The translations under genes were made by a program, and so were the position numbers. DNA of 34,281 nucleotides from assembly GCA_021789815.1 (NCBI GenBank), contig JAJYIZ010000009.1, positions 1 to 34,281 of the forward strand. Reading direction: 5' to 3'. The notes beneath the pieces were generated by a model. That model saw nothing but the letters and a program-made list of their open reading frames with translations. It searched no databases and had not been told where the DNA came from. Numbering within the stretch: position 1 is the first letter of the stretch; each line of letters begins with the position of its first letter. Source of the DNA: Microcaldota archaeon. Lineage in GTDB: Archaea > Micrarchaeota > Micrarchaeia > Micrarchaeales > Micrarchaeaceae. Below are positions 1 through 7,094 of this stretch, piece after piece.

Positions 1-872
1 GCTAGCAGCTTTCATGCTCTGCTCTATACTCTGTTTGAGCCTTGCGCTGCCGTTGTTTATCAGCCATCCGTTAATCAGGAATTTCTCCTTCACTGGCTGT
101 GCCCCGTGGTCAGATACGACCATGACGGTTGCCTTCTCTCGCTCGGCCCTTCTCTCGACCCATGTCAGGAAGTCTGATACTCCTTCATAGAGTTTCAATA
201 TGTACTGCTCCCAGTTTGGAAGATTAAGGCTGAAGTGCTGTATCCTGTCCTGCTCTGTGAAGCAGACGAACGTAAGATCATAATCCTTCTTTTCTATAAG
301 ATCCTTGCTCACCTTGCTCCTCTCCTCTATGCCTTCAAGGTATCTCTCTGAGCACTCCTCCAGGGTCATCTCGCCGCTTCTCATCTGCCCCTCTATCTCT
401 GGTTCTCCTGCAAACCCATGCGAATCGGCAACCTCCTTGACATACTTAGAGCTGAACCTGCCCGGCAGAGGATACCCGGTAATCATGTCTATCCCCTTGG
501 TCTCTGTTGGCTTTACAAGCATAGCCGGGGTTATGACAAGACTCTTCAATCCCCTTCTTCAAGCTTCTCCCAGAACGGTTCCTTTATTTTTGGATCGTAA
601 TACACGAGCGTCTTTGTGTACGATGACTCTAGCTTGAAGAATTCTGGCACCCCGTGGTCGCCAGGCCTGTATCCAGTATATATGCTTGGCCAAGAGGGTC
701 CAGTCATGGGCGGTATCGTCGATTCTAGGTCCATTAGCGTACCGTCCTTGATTAGGTGCTCGAACCCCCCGAACCTGCGCTTTTTGTAGTAATTCTTGAT
801 TATCCACAAAGGCGCAGAGTCTATTCCTACTATATAGAGCTTCTTCCTCTTCGCTTCGCTCATCCTTTTCAC
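1..872 (-). CDS. AlkP-superfamily phosphodiesterase/nucleotide pyrophosphatase, frameshifted and 3'-truncated by the window
   Basis: The first 108 residues (872 down to 546) carry the N-terminal metal-site motif GIDSAP and the nucleophile region PPMTGPSWPSIYTG of type I phosphodiesterases, then stop at LEEGD. Past the stop, another frame continues the same protein without a break: SLVITPAMLVKPTE, FTEQDRIQHF (an Asp/His metal-ligand pair) and VVSDHGA (the second Asp-His metal site). One extra G in the G run (C run 551-554 on the plus strand) would join the halves as LEEGGLKSLVITPAM. The gene is therefore either a real pseudogene or carries a one-base sequencing error. Members of the family hydrolyse phosphodiester or pyrophosphate bonds; the substrate here is unknown. 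The 3' end lies beyond base 1. The start is the ATG at 872; nearby ATG 863 (MSEAKRK) is an alternative. Confidence 0.8.
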
Positions 873-1005
873 TCAAGTATATTCTCTAATCGATTTTTTA
901 AGCGTGCTGTTGGGTTTTTGCCACTATTTTTGTTTAACGAGAAGAAAAAATCCGAACCCGGTCGAAAGGTTTAAAAAGGATTGCTTTTTTTCATAACAAA
1001 GTATA

Positions 1006-1094
1006 TATATCAAGAATCAGTAATATCTCTGTCCTACACCGGACGGGGAATTCCGGGCAAACAATTAATAGATATACTCAAAGAAAGTTTGTGT
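1006..1094 (+). other. Intergenic stretch with TATA-like box and small GC-rich hairpin region upstream of tRNA-Leu
   Basis: The 873-1094 gap separates the divergent phosphodiesterase gene and the tRNA. It holds a strong box A-like run (AGTATATATATC, about 1008-1019) and, about 26 bases later, a GC-rich island with short inverted repeats: GTCC 1031-1034 with GGAC 1041-1044, and CCGGA 1039-1043 with TCCGG 1052-1056. A second A/T-rich element (ATAGATATACTC, about 1068-1079) lies just upstream of the tRNA and may be its promoter. No credible coding region is seen. A small RNA is possible but unproven. Confidence 0.3.
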
Positions 1095-1192
1095 GCAGGG
1101 ATGGCGGAGCTTGGTCAAACGCGGCGGACTCAAGATCCGTTGGCTTAGGCCTGCGGGAGTTCAAAACACGTGAACAAATCTCCCTCCCTGCA
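1095..1192 (+). tRNA. tRNA-Leu (anticodon CAA) with a 13-nt insertion in the T loop
   Basis: The acceptor stem GCAGGGA (1095-1101) pairs with TCCCTGC (1185-1191), followed by discriminator A1192; CCA is not encoded. The D stem is GCG/CGC (1104-1106, 1120-1122). The anticodon stem GCGGA/TCCGT (1124-1128, 1136-1140) encloses the loop CTCAAGA with anticodon CAA at 1131-1133, which reads UUG. The long variable arm 1141-1154 is typical of type II tRNA-Leu. The T stem GGGAG/CTCCC (1155-1159, 1180-1184) encloses 20 nt instead of 7. Removing 13 nt restores a normal TTCAAAT loop, so a short non-canonical archaeal intron is likely. GTTCA (1159-1163) can pair with TGAAC (1171-1175) in the precursor. Confidence 0.9.
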
Positions 1193-1199
1193 TATTCGA

Positions 1200-1886
1200 A
1201 TGATGATGAAAATGAGCAAGAAAACAAAAAAGACGTCAAGGAAGGCATCTGGCGCTGCGCGCAAGCTTAGCGAAGCAAAGATATTCGAGATTCCTAATTA
1301 TGCACAGACAGAGCAGTTCACGAGCTCTGCCGCGTGCGCTCTGATGGTTCTTAAGTACATAAACAAGAAGACGCAGCTCAAGAAAGAAACAGAGTTTGAG
1401 ATATGGCAGCAGGCAGTCAACGGAAGCGTCTGGCACGGCTCAAGGTACGGGCTTGCTTATGCGCTTGCGAGGAGGGGTGCAAGGCCTCAGATAACCAGCA
1501 ATGTGAAGGATGAGGGCTACGAGAAGAAGCTTGCGGTCTACGAAGGAATAAACCTCGATACACTGAGCGCCTCATTCAACGAGATAAGGAACAAGTCACG
1601 CGATATGAAGATAAAGGAGAGCTATGGTACTGCAAGCCTCAATTCGATAAAGAAGGCGCTGAACAGCAGGAAGATACCTATAGTTCTTGTCAATGCTAAC
1701 ACAATTAACCCATATTTAGAGTCGTCTCCTCATTGGGTGGTGGTGAAAGGCTACGATAAGGATACATTCTACATAAACGATCCTTATTCTGACAGCACAG
1801 TGACAATGGAACCGGACGCGTTTAGGTCAGCACTTGGTTATGAGAACGAGTTCCACATGATTACTGTTGATGCTAAGAAGAAGTAA
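1200..1886 (+). CDS. C39-like cysteine peptidase family protein
   Basis: This 228-residue protein resembles the C39-like/papain-fold peptidases of the double-glycine peptidase group. A catalytic-type Cys46 lies in SSAACALMVLKYI, the His178 region is SPHWVVVKGYD and the Asp194 region is YINDPY: the order and spacing of a Cys-His-Asp triad. There is no signal peptide or membrane segment, and the N-terminus (about residues 4-22) is very rich in Lys, Ser and Ala. No ABC exporter is fused to it, unlike bacteriocin-processing C39 enzymes, so the substrate is unknown. An in-frame GTG at 1170 lies inside the tRNA-Leu gene and is rejected as a start. ATG 1200 is used; 1203, 1206 and 1212 are equally possible. 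It may be read through from the tRNA promoter. Confidence 0.75.
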   Translation: MMMKMSKKTKKTSRKASGAARKLSEAKIFEIPNYAQTEQFTSSAACALMVLKYINKKTQLKKETEFEIWQQAVNGSVWHGSRYGLAYALARRGARPQITSNVKDEGYEKKLAVYEGINLDTLSASFNEIRNKSRDMKIKESYGTASLNSIKKALNSRKIPIVLVNANTINPYLESSPHWVVVKGYDKDTFYINDPYSDSTVTMEPDAFRSALGYENEFHMITVDAKKK

Positions 1887-1899
1887 AACTAATTATTAA

Positions 1900-2316
1900 T
1901 TAGATACTGTAGGCTTCTGCCTGCTTCTTCATCAGCTGGCCCATTATGCGCTTTCTCAGGCTGCTGCGATCCGCTTCTGCGCCACCAGTTCGTATCATCC
2001 TTATCCTGTTCCTTCTCAAGGACTTGTTGTAGCACGGGCTGCATGCAAGTCGCTCTTGGACAGGCATTGATGCAGAGCCATAGGCAGTTGAAGGCAGCAC
2101 AAACTTTACCTGTCGCCTGTCTAACAGCTTGCCGCATAGGGAGCAGCTGTTCTTTAGCATGTACCTTGCGTCTAGCTCCTCCGCGCACTTGACGCAGTAC
2201 CTCTGCCTATCGCTTATTGCTATTCTTGTAGAGAAAGGATATATTGCAGAGCCGCATCTAGTGCACTTTTCTTCTGATACCCCAGATATACCATATTCTT
2301 CCACATGCCCCACCAT
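1900..2316 (-). CDS. Small zinc-knuckle protein of unknown function
   Basis: This 138-residue protein has four CxxC pairs: C18/C21, C41/C44, C58/C61 and C92/C95. That is enough for two zinc sites of the treble-clef or zinc-ribbon kind. The second half turns basic (KSLRRNRIRMIR, about 98-109) and ends in a Lys/Gln-rich helix, which would suit nucleic-acid or ribosome binding. I do not recognise a named family. The ATG at 2316 is the first in frame. Upstream, TATAAATA on the minus strand (about 2391-2398) would give a leader of about 50 nt with a G-rich stretch, unlike the leaderless neighbours. It lies downstream of trm1 on the same strand. Confidence 0.7.
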   Translation of the reverse strand: MVGHVEEYGISGVSEEKCTRCGSAIYPFSTRIAISDRQRYCVKCAEELDARYMLKNSCSLCGKLLDRRQVKFVLPSTAYGSASMPVQERLACSPCYNKSLRRNRIRMIRTGGAEADRSSLRKRIMGQLMKKQAEAYSI

Positions 2317-2326
2317 TTCCTAGACA

Positions 2327-2361
2327 CCCACCCAGGCGTCCACCCCTTAATCCCTAACCCC
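2327..2361 (-). promoter_or_regulatory. G-rich leader segment (possible G-quadruplex) ahead of the zinc-knuckle gene
   Basis: On the minus strand this stretch has five G-tracts: GGGG 2361-2358, GGG 2354-2352, GGGG 2346-2343, GGG 2333-2331 and GGG 2329-2327. Spacers are 3, 5, 9 and 1 nt. If transcription starts about 25 nt after the TATAAATA at 2398-2391, the tracts fall in the mRNA leader just before the ATG at 2316. Structure formation is inference. Confidence 0.3.
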
Positions 2362-2430
2362 TGTCTGTACTTAAATTCTGGGGTTTCAGATATTTATACC
2401 TTATCAATAAAAGCGAGAAGCGGAATTGAG

Positions 2431-3498
2431 CTAATCTTTTATACACTCCTTTAATGTTCTAAAGTCAGCATTGGTTTTTATTCCGCTGGCGTCGAACTGG
2501 GTCCTCGTAGCCTCGAATCCCTTTTCTTTAAGTTTGCGTATAACCTCGTTTGGGCTGACAGACTGGATGTGCATGATTTTCGTCATTATTGGTATCGAAT
2601 AGAAGAACGGTACATCATATTCTTCATTTATCATTTTTATTGCTGAGATTCCTTCGTAGTCCTCTCTGAAGTGTTTGAGCAGGTTTTCCTTCTCGTTCTT
2701 TTGATAAAGACTGCCGAGCCAGAGTCTGCCAGCCGTATCCGTAGGGGAACCGCATTCCTTGCATGGAGACACATTCGCTATAAACCCATTCTCATATCTT
2801 CTGAAGCCGCACTTCCTGCAGTAATGCAGATATCCGTTGCTCTTTACTGCTGCAAGGGCGGCAGCGCTTCCGTGTTTCAGCCTTAGGAAGACGCGCATGT
2901 AATGGGCGTCCCAGACAGATAGCAGGACCTCTATCCCATAGTTGAACTGGGCTGCTACGCCTGCAACAAAGCCTATCATTATTCTGATTCCTGCCTCTTG
3001 GCAGAGCTCGTTGTGCATCGGCTTTGCTCCATAGATCTTCATGCACGCGGATGCGTGCGCCCCGCAGAGTACAGCGCCGTCTGTTGAAGTGAGCATCAGA
3101 TATGTGCCGTCTTTTGATACCTTCATTGCGTCATAGACATACGGAGCTATCCCCCCAAATGGATCAACATCTATGAAATCGAATCTCTCCTTTGTGGTGT
3201 TGGCGAACTCCTGAAGGCTCGTGGATATTATATCAGCCTTTACCTTGTTTGCTGCAGAATTCTGAACCGCTGACCTGAATGCGCTTCTATTCATATCGAG
3301 CATTGTTATGTGCTTTGCATTAGTCTCGAGATAGTATCTTATGCCGCGTATGCCCGTTGCTGCTGTTGCGTCCAGTATCTTTGTCTTCTTTGTTGACTTG
3401 TCAGCGATGAAGGCAACGCTGATGTCTCTTAGGAACCTTGCCCTTGGGTTAAGGAATGCCTTTCCTTGCTTTATGCGTGCCTTGCCTTCCTTGTACAA
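2431..3498 (-). CDS. trm1: tRNA (guanine(26)-N2)-dimethyltransferase Trm1
   Basis: Trm1 uses S-adenosylmethionine to make N2,N2-dimethylguanosine at tRNA position 26. The 355-residue protein has the expected order: NPRARFLRDISV near residues 17-28, SAM motif I DATAATGIRGIRY (43-55), the family signature DVDPFGG (110-116), TSTDGAVLCG (137-146) and NELCQEAGIRI (163-173). A C-terminal zinc site follows, CRKCG ... CKECG, near 232-255. Length is normal for archaeal Trm1. The TTG start at 3498 follows directly on the TAA stop of the DUF357 gene, so the two are co-transcribed and probably translationally coupled. Confidence in the function is high; the start codon is less certain. Confidence 0.95.
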   Translation of the reverse strand: MYKEGKARIKQGKAFLNPRARFLRDISVAFIADKSTKKTKILDATAATGIRGIRYYLETNAKHITMLDMNRSAFRSAVQNSAANKVKADIISTSLQEFANTTKERFDFIDVDPFGGIAPYVYDAMKVSKDGTYLMLTSTDGAVLCGAHASACMKIYGAKPMHNELCQEAGIRIMIGFVAGVAAQFNYGIEVLLSVWDAHYMRVFLRLKHGSAAALAAVKSNGYLHYCRKCGFRRYENGFIANVSPCKECGSPTDTAGRLWLGSLYQKNEKENLLKHFREDYEGISAIKMINEEYDVPFFYSIPIMTKIMHIQSVSPNEVIRKLKEKGFEATRTQFDASGIKTNADFRTLKECIKD

Positions 3499-3741
3499 TT
3501 AATCACCAGACATCTCTTTTGCGGCATCAAGAAGGCCGTGTGCATATGATATACACGAGAAGGATGTGTAGAAGTCCTTCTTTGCAAGGTAGCTCTTTGC
3601 ATCGCTGGCGTACATCTTTGCCAGTTCGACGACCTTTGCGGTCTTGCCGTTCCTGCTGATCTTGAACGAATCTAGGTTCGAGAAGAACGAGTTTATGTCC
3701 TTCTCTACCCTCTTTTCTATCTGATTGCCAGGCTCTTCCAT
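3499..3741 (-). CDS. DUF357 family protein
   Basis: This 80-residue all-helical protein matches the archaeal DUF357 family pattern: A..Y..DA..YL.KKDFYTSF..ISYAHGLLDAA in the C-terminal half, which gives a helical hairpin. The family is archaeal and has no assigned biochemical function. The gene starts at ATG 3741 and its TAA stop abuts the trm1 TTG start. The promoter must lie in the 50-bp gap shared with the plus-strand gene at 3792; an A/T-rich element ATTTATTAATATG reads toward this gene at about 3752-3764. Confidence 0.8.
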   Translation of the reverse strand: MEEPGNQIEKRVEKDINSFFSNLDSFKISRNGKTAKVVELAKMYASDAKSYLAKKDFYTSFSCISYAHGLLDAAKEMSGD

Positions 3742-3791
3742 TACATCATATTAATAAATCATTTCATCCTTAAAAGATAGAGGGTGAATTT

Positions 3792-4391
3792 ATGGCGGAC
3801 TTGTGGAGTGATTATACAGACGCGCTTCTAAAGGATATTGACAAGAGCATAGGAGAAAAGTATGATGTTCAGATTCGTGAGCTTCTTGGCAACCTGCCGA
3901 AGTATACTGCAAAACAAAACATAGGCATCACGATCAGCAACATGAAAGAAGACGCGAACAACTACATAGACAACGCGCTCAAGGACATGCCAAATGAGAC
4001 GAGGGCTCTTGATGACAGCATGTCAAGGGTCAGTGCTATAACAGCACAGCTTTCGCAGAACATATCCATGCAGACAAGGCAGCACAACGTTCCGTTTATA
4101 AGACCACTGGACATCATCAGGAGTACGGGATCCGACGAGGAGATACAGATAAACACAGTTGACGATCAGCTGATGAGGCTTGTTGAGAAGATGGTTGAGA
4201 GCTCTAACATGGTCGCAGATTTCAGCTACACATTCAAAGACTACAAGATAGGCTCCTGGCTGTTTGACAGAAACCAGAAGAATTACATTCTAACAGTATT
4301 CGTGCCCCAGAACGATGCGCTTGATTTGGAGAACGGAAGGCAGGAACTGAACGACCTTTTCGACTCTGCAGCAAATTTCGTAAGGGGTTAG
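3792..4391 (+). CDS. Hypothetical protein, mostly helical, unknown family
   Basis: This 199-residue soluble protein has no signal peptide or membrane segment. Residues 1-110 look helical and rich in Asp, Asn and Met (IDNALKDMPNETRALDDSMS). Residues 115-195 look mixed and contain FSYTFKDYKIGSWLF and ILTVFVPQNDALDLENG. The start ATG 3792 is preceded by GAGGGTGA, a purine-rich ribosome binding site. The following kinase gene begins immediately after the TAG, so the two are probably one operon. I do not recognise the family and assign no function. Confidence 0.65.
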   Translation: MADLWSDYTDALLKDIDKSIGEKYDVQIRELLGNLPKYTAKQNIGITISNMKEDANNYIDNALKDMPNETRALDDSMSRVSAITAQLSQNISMQTRQHNVPFIRPLDIIRSTGSDEEIQINTVDDQLMRLVEKMVESSNMVADFSYTFKDYKIGSWLFDRNQKNYILTVFVPQNDALDLENGRQELNDLFDSAANFVRG

Positions 4392-4422
4392 TTGCATAAA
4401 GGGAAAACGTCTTGTTGTTGCT

Positions 4423-4974
4423 GTGACAGGCATTCCTGGCACTGGGAAGAGCCACTTTGCCAAGCGGTTATCCAGGTTTTTGGGAAATGCTAAACTGATT
4501 GAGATAAATGAGATCGTTGAAAAGAAAAGACTCTTCTCAGGTGTGGATGAGCATGACACAAAGATAGTGAAGATGAGACCTCTCGAGAAGGAACTAAAGA
4601 GCCGCATCGCAGCGTTTGATGGACCTATAATAATCGTGGGACATCTCGCAGCGGATCTTAACCTTCATTATGATATTGCCGTAGTGACACGTGCAAGATT
4701 GTCTAAACTTGCAAGGGTTTTCAAGAGAAGAGGATACGCAAAGAGTAAGTCAAGAACCAATCTTTTTGCAGAAGCGCTGGATTACTGCGGTGCAAATGTG
4801 GAGAAAAAAACTGATGAGCTCTACGAAGTAGAGAATGAATCTGATAAAAGGAAGATTATGCTCTACATGAAGGCTAGAATTGGAGGCAGGAATCCAAAGA
4901 GGCCAGAGGCAAGGCAAATATCTAGAGCCAAAGAACTAATTTCCTTGATACACGAGACGGGTATCAACCCTTAG
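4423..4974 (+). CDS. AK6/Fap7-like nucleotide kinase (putative adenylate kinase)
   Basis: The P-loop GIPGTGKS (residues 3-10), the lid-type element FKRRGYAKSKSRTNLFAEALDYC (102-122, compare RGY..K..EN..AE in AK6) and the length fit the archaeal AK6 nucleoside-monophosphate kinase family. Such enzymes transfer phosphate between ATP and AMP or act as ATPases in ribosome assembly. The GTG at 4423 is the only standard start in frame, but it removes the first beta strand: the frame upstream encodes KRLVVAVTGIPGTGKS, with a stop at 4381. Losing one A from AAAA (4404-4407) would put TTG 4392, right after the upstream stop, in frame as MHKGKRLVVAVTG. The true start or a small sequence error is unresolved. 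The 3' end overlaps the convergent hydrolase gene by 11 bp. Confidence 0.8.
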   Translation: MTGIPGTGKSHFAKRLSRFLGNAKLIEINEIVEKKRLFSGVDEHDTKIVKMRPLEKELKSRIAAFDGPIIIVGHLAADLNLHYDIAVVTRARLSKLARVFKRRGYAKSKSRTNLFAEALDYCGANVEKKTDELYEVENESDKRKIMLYMKARIGGRNPKRPEARQISRAKELISLIHETGINP

Positions 4975-5719
4975 CCTTGTAACCTATGAATTGTAGAACA
5001 GCGTCACGCGTCGCTTCCGGTTGTTCATAATGTGGGAAGTGTCCAGCACCCTGTATTATTTTCAACTCGCTTCCCTTTATCATGCTGTGGAAGAGCATCG
5101 CATACTTTATTGGCACGGTTTGATCATCTGCACCCCATATGAGCAGTGTTCTTCTGCGTATATTTGAAAGCATCTGGCTTGTGAGCCTGTCCTCCTCGTC
5201 ATTCGTGTAGAGCATGCTGCGTATCACATACTCCTTGTTGTTGTGCTCTAGAGAATCCTTCAGTATATTTTCCCGCTCTTTGTTGGCTTTGCCGCTTGCT
5301 AGCAGGTCCTCGAACTGCTCGTTGAGGCCTGCAGAATCTTCCAGTATCAGGCCCTTGCAGGTGTACGGTTGCGTAGCATAATAGGCCGCGACCCACGCTC
5401 CATAAGAATGCCCAAAGATGTAACTGTCGCCGTTATTCTGCAAAGAAACGAACTCGCGAAACGCTTGGAACTGCACACTTACCATGTAGTCAATTTCTGG
5501 CGCATCGGATTCCCCGTGGCCCAGAAGGTCCACGAGGTAGATGTCAAGATCATCGGGCATATAGGTCATGAGCCTTTTCCATGCGCGTGTTGTTCCACCT
5601 ATCCCATGTAAGAATATTATCTTCTCGCCATTGCCAGGGTGGTGCTTGAAGTGTATCGCGCCAAGCGATGTATAAGAAAAGGCGTCCTCAAATGTCTCAT
5701 AATCCATGTAGGCACTCAC
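4964..5719 (-). CDS. Alpha/beta-fold hydrolase in the 2-oxoacid dehydrogenase operon
   Basis: This 251-residue alpha/beta hydrolase has an oxyanion segment HGIGG (39-43), the nucleophile elbow GHSYG with Ser105, the acid region WGADDQTVP (Asp198/199) and the catalytic His227 in GAGHFPH. It carries no signal peptide. Its start overlaps the 3' end of the dihydrolipoyl dehydrogenase gene by 4 bp, so it looks like the last gene of the complex's operon. In bacterial acetoin dehydrogenase systems related hydrolase domains are attached to E2; whether this one acts on acyl-CoA, lipoyl esters or something else cannot be read from sequence. The catalytic assignment is strong; the substrate is unknown. 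Confidence 0.9.
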   Translation of the reverse strand: MSAYMDYETFEDAFSYTSLGAIHFKHHPGNGEKIIFLHGIGGTTRAWKRLMTYMPDDLDIYLVDLLGHGESDAPEIDYMVSVQFQAFREFVSLQNNGDSYIFGHSYGAWVAAYYATQPYTCKGLILEDSAGLNEQFEDLLASGKANKERENILKDSLEHNNKEYVIRSMLYTNDEEDRLTSQMLSNIRRRTLLIWGADDQTVPIKYAMLFHSMIKGSELKIIQGAGHFPHYEQPEATRDAVLQFIGYKAKG

Positions 5720-7089
5720 TTGTTTTGCTTACCATAGAAGAAGTGTATTCCCCTGCCGAGGGCTGCCTCGGCGGCCTCTTGGATGGCCTCGCTGTATGTT
5801 GGATGCGGGTGTATAGTGTCTGCTATGTCCTCTACGGTAGCGCCCATCTCTATTGCGAGAGTTGCCTCTGCGATCATCGAGTTGGCATCCTGGGATACTA
5901 TCTCGACACCCTTGACAAGGCCGTCATCCTCATATGCAATTTTCACAAATCCGTTTGTCGAATCTAAAGCGATCGCCCTGCCAAGTGCGCTCAGCGGGAA
6001 CTTTGCAACCTTTACGCCTTCTGTCTCTTCTATGCTTCCTGCTATGGCGATTTCTGGATCTGAGAATATCACTGCAGGTACGACTATGTTGTCGTATGAG
6101 GAATTCTGTCCAGCTGCGACCTCTCCGGCAACAACACCTTGGCGTATCGCCTTGTGGGCGAGCATTGGCTCACCAATCACGTCACCGACAGCAAGTATGT
6201 TTGGGTCCGAAGTCTGCATCGTGTTGTCAACAGTTATGAAGCCTTTCTCATCCATTTCTACCTTTGTGTTCTCAAGGCCCAAGCTTTGTGTATAAGGAGA
6301 GAGTCCTGTAGCGACTACTATCACATCAACCGTGACTGTCTGGCCGTTGCTCAGCGTTACGGTGTTCCCGCTCCTCGAAGCCGGGTTAACTCCAGTAATC
6401 ACATTGATGCCAAGCTCCTGCATTCTTTTCTTGACAAGGTTAACTGCATCGCGGTCAAAGTGCGAAAGCACATCGGACCTTGCTAGTATTGTCACCTTTG
6501 TGCCGAACTTTGCGTAGAGGGTTCCTATCTCTACTGAAACGTAACCGGCACCTATGATCAGCATCGACTTTGGGATTGTATCAAGCATGAGTGCCTGCTT
6601 GTAATCGATTATTCCATTGCCAAACTCAAATCCCTTCAATGTTGTTGGCTCTGAGCCCGTCGCTATTATCGCTTTTTTGAATTCAAGCGTAACCCCATCG
6701 GTGAGCTGTATGCTGTTGGATGAGAGGAAAGTGCCAGTACCATTGAAAACATCTATGCTGTTGGACTTGCATAGAAAGGCGACCCCGTCTTCAAGTTTCT
6801 TCGCAACGCTCATTCGCCAATCGAGCATCTTCTTTGCGTCGATCGAAGCTGATTGGACATTTATTCCGAACTTTTGTGAATGCTGTGACTGATAGAATAT
6901 GTCTGATATGTGGATAAGGGTCTTCGATGGTATGCAGGCGTAGTTGAGACAATGTCCTCCTAGTTTATTCTTCTCAACAAGAGCGACACTCTTCCCTAAT
7001 TGCGCGGCTCTTATCGCAGCTACATATCCTCCTACACCTCCACCTATAACTGCGACATCAACTTGCTGTGGAAGAGAGCCCATAACCAT
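5716..7089 (-). CDS. lpdA: Dihydrolipoyl dehydrogenase (E3)
   Basis: E3 is the FAD-dependent disulfide oxidoreductase that reoxidises dihydrolipoyl-E2 with NAD+. The 457-residue protein has the FAD dinucleotide motif GGGVGG (16-21), the redox disulfide in GGHCLNYACIPSK (Cys47, Cys52), a second dinucleotide fold beginning IIGAGYVSVEIG, the FAD-contact motif ILAVGDV and the C-terminal dimer/catalytic motif HPHPTYSEAIQEA. All key residues are present. The gene starts at ATG 7089, 5 bp after the E2 stop, and overlaps the next gene by 4 bp. An alternative ATG lies two codons downstream. Confidence 0.97.
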   Translation of the reverse strand: MVMGSLPQQVDVAVIGGGVGGYVAAIRAAQLGKSVALVEKNKLGGHCLNYACIPSKTLIHISDIFYQSQHSQKFGINVQSASIDAKKMLDWRMSVAKKLEDGVAFLCKSNSIDVFNGTGTFLSSNSIQLTDGVTLEFKKAIIATGSEPTTLKGFEFGNGIIDYKQALMLDTIPKSMLIIGAGYVSVEIGTLYAKFGTKVTILARSDVLSHFDRDAVNLVKKRMQELGINVITGVNPASRSGNTVTLSNGQTVTVDVIVVATGLSPYTQSLGLENTKVEMDEKGFITVDNTMQTSDPNILAVGDVIGEPMLAHKAIRQGVVAGEVAAGQNSSYDNIVVPAVIFSDPEIAIAGSIEETEGVKVAKFPLSALGRAIALDSTNGFVKIAYEDDGLVKGVEIVSQDANSMIAEATLAIEMGATVEDIADTIHPHPTYSEAIQEAAEAALGRGIHFFYGKQNK

Positions 7090-7094
7090 GTTAA

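Noticed and set aside
1170-1199. GTG start extending the C39-like gene upstream
   Set aside because: It lies inside the tRNA-Leu gene; the added residues are the translated T arm.
1199-1215. Box C-like sequence (ATGATGA) suggesting a C/D guide RNA
   Set aside because: No D box or second C'/D' pair follows at a proper distance, and the bases are the start codons of the C39-like gene.
5783-6295. A 170-residue plus-strand open frame
   Set aside because: It is antisense to the dihydrolipoyl dehydrogenase gene, has biased low-complexity composition and no family motif, and the sense frame has all E3 motifs.
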